From Histomonas meleagridis (lineage: Eukaryota; Parabasalia; Tritrichomonadida; Dientamoebidae), in contig WSYJ01000081.1 in NCBI GenBank assembly GCA_020186115.1, positions 124,001 through 188,000 on the forward strand: 64,000 nt of DNA. The letters are read 5' to 3'. Each line of letters opens with the position of its first letter. Positions within the stretch are counted from its first letter, which is position 1. The translations under genes and the position numbers were made by a program. Below, one piece after another: positions 58,949 to 64,000 of the stretch. Below the pieces are notes generated by a model. It did no database searches. It saw only the letters and a program-made list of their open reading frames with translations, and was not told the origin of the DNA.

Positions 58949-59992
58949 ATGAACATTCACAGAGGAACAATTACTTACACCTTTCTTCAACCAACATATG
59001 TTGATGACTTAAAAAAGAAAGATGTGGTTAAACTTAATCAGTATATTCTCCAAGCTAAAATCGGAATCGGATTCATCGCAAAAGTTTACCTTGCAGTCGA
59101 TACTCAAACTTCAAAAAAATATGCCGCAAAAGCAATAAAAATATCCAGTCATTCGCTTAGTAATAGTACATCAGGTTTCGAAAGAGAAATAAGAATAATG
59201 AGAAGATTAAATCATCCAAACATTGTAAAACTTCATGAAACACTTTTCAGAAAAGATACAAAGACCATATATTTGATCATGGAATATGCACAATGTGGTT
59301 CATTACAAGATTCAATCAACGAACAAAAGAAAATGAGCGAAGAAGAAATTGCCTCAATATTTTACCAGGTCCTAAAAGGCATGGAGTATCTTCACTCAAA
59401 GTGTATTGTTCATCAAGACATTAAACCATCAAATATATTATTATTTGATGACGGAGTTGCTAAACTCTCAGATTTTGGAATTGGCCATTCTTTCCAAAGT
59501 GCTGACATGGTCTTTGGTACACCTGCATACCAAGCTCCTGAATATTTTGATGATGCTGATCAAGAAATTGACCCAGTTAAAGAAGATATTTGGAGCTTAG
59601 GCATCACATTGTATCAGACAGCCTTTGGAACACTTCCATATACTGGAAGTACAGCATATGAAATTGCAAATGTGACCAAAGAAACAGAGCTTCAAATCCC
59701 AAGCTATGCGTCAGAATCACTCACAGATATATTGCATAGGATGCTTTCTATTGATCCTTCGAAGAGAGCGAGTGTTGAAGAATTATTGGAACATCCCTTC
59801 TTCGACAAACTTGCGCAAAAAGTCTCGTTCCCAAAGATACCATTGAAGAGACTGAAGTCAAAGTCATTAGATTCAATTCAAACTGTAAGAGCGGAAGTTT
59901 ATGATGAAAGATCATCTTTTATTCTCGATGATATTCCTGTGCCTCGTTTACCACAGAATAAGTCTTCACAACTATTGCCTGTAAATTGTTAA
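58949..59992 (+). CDS. LKB1/CaMKK-like protein kinase
   Basis: The protein has 347 residues, starting at ATG 58949. Kinase landmarks are IGIGFIAKVYLA (a weak Gly loop), AAKAIK with the catalytic Lys, catalytic loop HQDIKPSN (HRD is HQD but the Asp is kept), DFG as SDFGIG, GTPAYQAPEYF and KEDIWSLGITLYQTAFG. The activation segment and helix F resemble LKB1 and CaMKK, upstream activators of AMPK-type kinases. The SNF1/MARK-like kinase at 23446 would be a fitting substrate class, though this is speculative. The C-terminal 60 residues are basic and Ser-rich, then DDIPVPRLPQNKSS. Confidence 0.88.
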   Translation: MNIHRGTITYTFLQPTYVDDLKKKDVVKLNQYILQAKIGIGFIAKVYLAVDTQTSKKYAAKAIKISSHSLSNSTSGFEREIRIMRRLNHPNIVKLHETLFRKDTKTIYLIMEYAQCGSLQDSINEQKKMSEEEIASIFYQVLKGMEYLHSKCIVHQDIKPSNILLFDDGVAKLSDFGIGHSFQSADMVFGTPAYQAPEYFDDADQEIDPVKEDIWSLGITLYQTAFGTLPYTGSTAYEIANVTKETELQIPSYASESLTDILHRMLSIDPSKRASVEELLEHPFFDKLAQKVSFPKIPLKRLKSKSLDSIQTVRAEVYDERSSFILDDIPVPRLPQNKSSQLLPVNC

Positions 59993-60556
59993 AATTAGTT
60001 TGTATATATTAATAAAAAACTTTTTCTAAAATAGAAAGAATTTGGGTCACTGACCAATGTAAAATTTCTTGCATTTTTCACTTATTGGATAGAATGTCTT
60101 GAAGGTGTTGTTGATGTTTCTTTTATAAACAATTCTTGAGAAGGCTTTTTTAAAGCTTTTTGTTTATCAAAGAAATGACACTGTCTTTGACAACTTTTTG
60201 TTATATTTACTCCGATTTCAATGAAACCATTGGCAAAAATTTGTATCGAAAGTCCAGACTTTGGATTCCAAAGGGAGCACATATTTATTAAATCATTTAA
60301 GATATTATAGTAAATAAAATTGTGTCACGAATAAGCTAAGTTTCAACATAATTCGATAGAGCAAAGGAGGGAAATTGATTTCCACTATTAAATATGTGAA
60401 AATTATTCAAAGCATTAATGGATTTCATTTACAATTTAGAGTAAGCACAAAATATATCTTCCAAACACATGGAATTTTTTTGGGAAAAACATATATTTCA
60501 TATTCATTATTATTATTTTGCCAAAATAAATTTAGATTAAAGTTTACTTTAGAGCT
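59993..60556. other. Intergenic with a possible small gene
   Basis: AT-rich apart from the 66-codon minus frame at 60082-60282 listed separately. Nothing else supported. Confidence 0.35.
60082..60282 (-). CDS. Possible small protein
   Basis: A 66-codon frame from ATG 60282 has non-random composition: SLWNPKSGLSIQIFANGFIEIG, then CQRQCHFFDKQKALKKPSQ. It could be a real small gene or the remnant of a longer one whose 5' part is lost. No domain recognised. Confidence 0.35.
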   Translation of the reverse strand: MCSLWNPKSGLSIQIFANGFIEIGVNITKSCQRQCHFFDKQKALKKPSQELFIKETSTTPSRHSIQ

Positions 60557-61522
60557 TTACGAAAGTTTTAGCTTTTTTCTTAAAAGGATAGCAAATATTA
60601 CTATTATTGTTACGCATGCAACATCCAAAATCCAAAACACGATTTCGAGGATTGTTGTTGTGTTATTACCATAACTTGGGAGCTCCATATTATCGAGGAT
60701 ATACCTAAGGATGTATCCAAGCCTATAGCCTGCTAATGCGACCCTTTCGGCACCGCGGTCCTGAACGAGTTTGAAATACTCATCGCTTGGACGCGCTTGT
60801 TGTGTTGTGTTGTATCCATACATCACACAGTACTGATAACTTTCGTCATTCCAATCAAGAGGCTTAAGAGATTCTAAATCATATTTTTTATCGGTGAAAT
60901 ATGATTTTGGAAATTGTTCAATGATAAGTGAATAGTTCTTTTCAAACTCATCAAGGTATCGTGGAATAGTTGGATCGGTAATTGGATATTTAAGGCCAAC
61001 AGAATCCCATAAAAAGTGGATATTATTACATGCTGAACCATATTCACAATTAAGATAATAGCTATTGCCGCCATAATCACCACTTAAGTGATCGTCATCG
61101 TAAAGCATGCAGTTATGATGTGGAGTATGGACATCACCAACAAAATGAATTATGGAACGAAGATGAAAGGCAAGAGCCCATGGATGTGTGGTGGTCTTGT
61201 CTTGGATGGTTTCGAAAGATTGAAGTAAATATCCAGAAATATTATAGGAAGGTTCAATGAGATTGACTTTCTTTTCTGTACGTACAACTGGGTTGTCCAT
61301 AAAGTGCCAGTTACTCATTCCTTTGAATTTGGAATAGTCTTTAAGGTCATCTTGCCAGGTGGCAACATGAAGAAAATCATAATGTGTCATTGAACCATAG
61401 TTCATTATTTGTTCGAGAAGATTCTTTTCGCTTGTTGATATGAAAGATTGAGCTATACGTAAAATCATGATGTGCGCATGCCCCCACCATGAATGGGAAA
61501 GAGCAAAGAATACAAAAAACAT
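60557..61522 (-). CDS. S1/P1-type zinc nuclease with C-terminal membrane anchor
   Basis: The protein has 321 residues, starting at ATG 61522. The signal peptide ends just before the Trp-initial mature N-terminus (SHS, then WWGHAH), as in P1 nuclease where Trp1 ligates zinc. Other zinc ligands are present: ATWQDD, NWHFMD, IIHFVGDVHTPHH and NIHFLWDS. These trinuclear-zinc enzymes cleave single-stranded DNA/RNA and 3'-nucleotides. A C-terminal helix (ILEIVFWILDVACVTIIVIFAIL) with a basic tail anchors it, like the surface 3'-nucleotidase/nucleases of trypanosomatids. Purine or phosphate scavenging is inferred. CAAAAAGTGG lies 59 bp upstream. Confidence 0.93.
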   Translation of the reverse strand: MFFVFFALSHSWWGHAHIMILRIAQSFISTSEKNLLEQIMNYGSMTHYDFLHVATWQDDLKDYSKFKGMSNWHFMDNPVVRTEKKVNLIEPSYNISGYLLQSFETIQDKTTTHPWALAFHLRSIIHFVGDVHTPHHNCMLYDDDHLSGDYGGNSYYLNCEYGSACNNIHFLWDSVGLKYPITDPTIPRYLDEFEKNYSLIIEQFPKSYFTDKKYDLESLKPLDWNDESYQYCVMYGYNTTQQARPSDEYFKLVQDRGAERVALAGYRLGYILRYILDNMELPSYGNNTTTILEIVFWILDVACVTIIVIFAILLRKKLKLS

Positions 61523-61925
61523 TTTGCTTTTTCCTTCTGGAGCAAAAACGTTAAAAACGATGAATGTGGTTTAATGTTTTCAAAAAGTGGAACCTTTATG
61601 AAATGTGATGTGATATAATAATCAAATTGTCTTTTATTTGTAAGAAAAGTGTAGCTATAAACATTTAATAATCTCTTTAAATGTTAATATCAACAAAACC
61701 AACATTAGAAAACATAGTAAACCGAACAGGAATTCGTAAAATGGTTTCATTTGGTTAACGTTAAGAATTTCAATAAAGAAATAATCGTTTCCCCCTGAAA
61801 AAAAAAACGAGTCCCTGCATTGAAAATCATATCGGCATGCCGATTGGTACCGTTTTAAAGCGGCTTTTTGATACTTACGGTGAGTTGTTTATTTAACCGT
61901 TGGACTGGTTATTAAATTATTCAAT
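61523..61925. promoter_or_regulatory. Divergent promoter of nuclease and Rab genes
   Basis: Contains CAAAAAGTGG at 61581-61590 (CCACTTTTTG in the orientation of the nuclease gene) and AACCGTT at 61895-61901, 25 bp before the Rab ATG. No gene inside. Confidence 0.45.
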
Positions 61926-62531
61926 ATGCAAAGAGCAGGAAATAAAATCCGAAGCGAAAAGATCGTAATAATTGGTTCTGCTTCTACTGGGAAAACATCC
62001 CTCCTTAATAGATTTGTTCATGATCGTTTTTCAACTGTAAGCGAAGCTACAATCGGGGCTTCATTCGTACAGAAGATTATCACTGTTGATGGAACTGATG
62101 TAAAACTAGAAATTTGGGATACAGGTGGCTCTGAAAAATACCGTTCTTTAACACCTATGTATTATCGTGATGCAAGAGCTGCAGTCCTTGTTTATGATAT
62201 TACAAATGAAGTTTCATTCCAAGAAGCTGAACAATGGTATTCCGAATTCAGAGAAAGAGGACAACCAAATGCTATCGTTGTTTGCGCAGCAAATAAATGT
62301 GATCTTGAATCTCAAAGAAAAGTTTCAAAGAAGAGTGGAGAAGACTTCGCTCTGAATAACCAAATCGAATACATCAAAGAAACATCAGCTTTAAGTGGTG
62401 AAGGCATTCGAGAATTATTCAATGATCTCGCCAAAGAATTATTGACTCTTGCCCCTCAAGAAATTGGTAACGAAATTGAAATCACTGATGTTGACAATGA
62501 TGGTGGAAACAAAGATGGATGTAAATGCTAA
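61926..62531 (+). CDS. Rab GTPase with altered switch II
   Basis: The protein has 201 residues, starting at ATG 61926. G motifs: G1 GSASTGKTS, effector ATIGASFVQK (Rab5-like), G3 WDTGGSEKYRSL, G4 AANKCD and G5 ETSAL. It ends CKC, a double-geranylgeranylation signal, so membrane trafficking is the role. The usual WDTAGQE reads WDTGGSE: the catalytic Gln is Ser and the preceding Ala is Gly, which should reduce intrinsic GTP hydrolysis. Best placed near Rab5/Rab22 types by the effector loop. Confidence 0.93.
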   Translation: MQRAGNKIRSEKIVIIGSASTGKTSLLNRFVHDRFSTVSEATIGASFVQKIITVDGTDVKLEIWDTGGSEKYRSLTPMYYRDARAAVLVYDITNEVSFQEAEQWYSEFRERGQPNAIVVCAANKCDLESQRKVSKKSGEDFALNNQIEYIKETSALSGEGIRELFNDLAKELLTLAPQEIGNEIEITDVDNDGGNKDGCKC

Positions 62532-63537
62532 AAACAATTTTTATTAATTTTGTTTCTTCAAACATTTAAATTATTTTTTATCCTCATAAAAAACGCATTG
62601 CTCTTCTGAATAAATAAAGGGTAAACACTTGTTTTATGGTTTTTATGAACAATTTTTTCCAAATTTTAATTTAATCCGTAGATATACAAATGAAAAAAAT
62701 AATTAATTATTCACCTAATGTGTTTGTAGTTTTTGTATTATATGATTTACAAATTAAAGATTTTTGCTTGGATTGGACAACACTAAATTGAAAAATTTTT
62801 AACAATCAAATTTCTGTTTCTTTTGCATAAAAAGGATAAATGATGTCTCTTATTCCCTCGCCATATCCTAATTAACTAACGACGAAATTTTGTATTTCAA
62901 ATAAGTGATTTTATCGAACAGAATAATATTCATAAAATATAAGAAAAAAGAATACTTTATATGAACCCACATTTTCTCTCTTTATTTGTATATTAATTTT
63001 ATTTTTAAATGAAAGCTCCATATAAATCTATTTTGTATATATATATTTAAGAGATTATATTATATGATAGGGAGTATATTCAATATAGAGTAAGCTGGTA
63101 TGTAAATCAAGTTAAAAATAAAATCAATAGAGCAATTAAATTTCAAAATATTAATTTAGCTATAGATACCGATGAATAACTTAATGTGTCTTCCATTATA
63201 GTTATCTAAACAATGATTCCTTTAAGAATACCTTTCAAGAAGAACTGTAGATCGATGGATGTTGTTTTGCACTAAAAAAAACGAACCATTCAATTCCACC
63301 AAAATTTTCATAACAAACCTCCTATTTCGCCAAATTTTGAATGAAGCCTTTTTGAGAAAAACGATCCCACAATAATCCAACGTACCATTTTCAAAGCTTT
63401 ATTTAACTTTTTCAATTGTGCCTGACAACTATCCTGTAGTTGAATACTTTATTTTCGATCGCAAAGTTTGTACTAACGAAATAACGTATTATTCAGAAAA
63501 TTTCAGAAGATAAACGTCTTTTCAGATCATTTTATTA
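62532..63537. other. Long AT-rich intergenic
   Basis: About 1 kb with TATATATATA runs near 63038 and no supported gene. The last 25 bp carry TCATTTTATTA, an Inr-like leader adjoining the ATG at 63538. Confidence 0.4.
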
Positions 63538-63945
63538 ATGGGCTTCCAATTTAATATCCAAACAGTAATATCAATATTAGCCTTCTGCATAGAAGTTATT
63601 GCAGGTGCAGCATACTTTTGCGTCTTCGAATCCGGCGGAACTATTCATGCAGGATATAAACCAAAATCAAACGTAAATGTATATTATTATATTTCATATT
63701 CATACTTCTGCTTCGGTTTGATCAACTTAGTATTTGCAATTGCAGAGCTTGGTCTTATCTTTATACCAAAATACTTTAGTTTTGTTGATTCCCCAATCCT
63801 TAGAGGTGTTTATTATGCAATCAATGGAATTGCAACATTAGGTGTTGCAGGTGATCTTGGTATTGCTGCAGGATCTATGCAAATGATAATTGGCGTTGTT
63901 ATGATCATTGTTGCAATCGTCACAGGTGGATGCAAGAAGAAGTAA
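63538..63945 (+). CDS. TVP15/COPI-associated-like four-helix membrane protein
   Basis: The protein has 135 residues, starting at ATG 63538. Four hydrophobic helices are seen: ILAFCIEVIAGAAYFCV, a segment with FGLINLVFAIAELGLIFI, RGVYYAINGIATLGVAG, and MQMIIGVVMIIVAIVTG, ending in GCKKK. The PKYFSF...LRGVYYA loop between helices 2 and 3 resembles COPI-associated/TVP15 proteins of the late Golgi, where an RG(V/L)FY motif is typical. The C-terminal KKK could act as a COPI-binding dilysine-type signal. Assignment is moderate. Confidence 0.6.
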   Translation: MGFQFNIQTVISILAFCIEVIAGAAYFCVFESGGTIHAGYKPKSNVNVYYYISYSYFCFGLINLVFAIAELGLIFIPKYFSFVDSPILRGVYYAINGIATLGVAGDLGIAAGSMQMIIGVVMIIVAIVTGGCKKK

Positions 63946-64000
63946 ATAAAATATTTTCTTTTTTGTCAATGTTTAACAAACAGATATCATATTGAATTTA

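Overview
The window is AT-rich, gene-dense eukaryotic DNA with single-exon genes on both strands, short intergenic gaps and the standard code. The gene content (ankyrin proteins of the DUF3447 type, a BspA-like leucine-rich-repeat surface protein, secreted beta-amylase, many small GTPases and kinases, short leaders with Inr-like TCA(C/T)TTT motifs) points to a parabasalid, most likely a Tritrichomonas-type trichomonad. The genus is inferred from family content only. Many open frames begin upstream at TTG or GTG, so starts were re-set to the first plausible ATG wherever one exists.

Layout. 0-6 kb: an armadillo-like protein, a decayed BspA-like surface gene, and a degenerate Ras-like GTPase fused to a PP2A-scaffold-like HEAT solenoid. 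6-18 kb: ribosomal protein eS6, a class B J-protein, two alpha/beta-hydrolase-fold proteins, a short glucosidase II beta-like protein, a pseudokinase, a SERCA-type Ca2+ pump and a bZIP-like protein. 18-31 kb: TM2-domain protein, BET-like bromodomain protein, endonuclease V, PAP2 phosphatase, a CAMK kinase, UBL-UBA protein, Ras, Vps4 and beta-amylase. 36-40 kb: a folliculin/SMCR8-like protein, histone H4 and a polytopic membrane protein. 45-64 kb: dihydropyrimidinase, a frameshifted cupin, Timeless/Tof1, an acyltransferase, a Cdc20/Cdh1 WD40 protein divergent from an R2R3 Myb, an LKB1/CaMKK-like kinase, a membrane-anchored S1/P1 nuclease, a Rab and a TVP15-like protein.

The standout is a set of three ankyrin loci (31.9-35.8 kb +, 41.6-43.9 kb -, 53.1-55.9 kb -). 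Each has one long DUF3447 frame followed by a train of single ankyrin repeats. Each repeat is an intact reading frame of about 31 codons, separated from the next by an AT-rich spacer that breaks the frame. In two independent loci the module start-to-start distance is exactly 170 bp in 15 of 23 intervals, although the sequences have diverged. Removing about 71 nt from each 170-bp unit would leave a 99-nt, 33-residue ankyrin repeat. The last module of each train carries its own C-terminal tail and stop. No GT-AG consensus is visible at the junctions. This looks like one-repeat-per-exon genes with unrecognised introns, or a cassette reservoir for recombination.

Other points of interest: three consecutive genes (21.4-24.7 kb) whose conserved N-termini lie upstream of any in-frame ATG; three copies of a TTTGACA/TGTCAAA inverted repeat in one divergent promoter; a shared E2F-like GGCGCC plus start-proximal CCATTTA element at H4 and Timeless; and a recurring rise of CpG-containing codons toward gene 3' ends.
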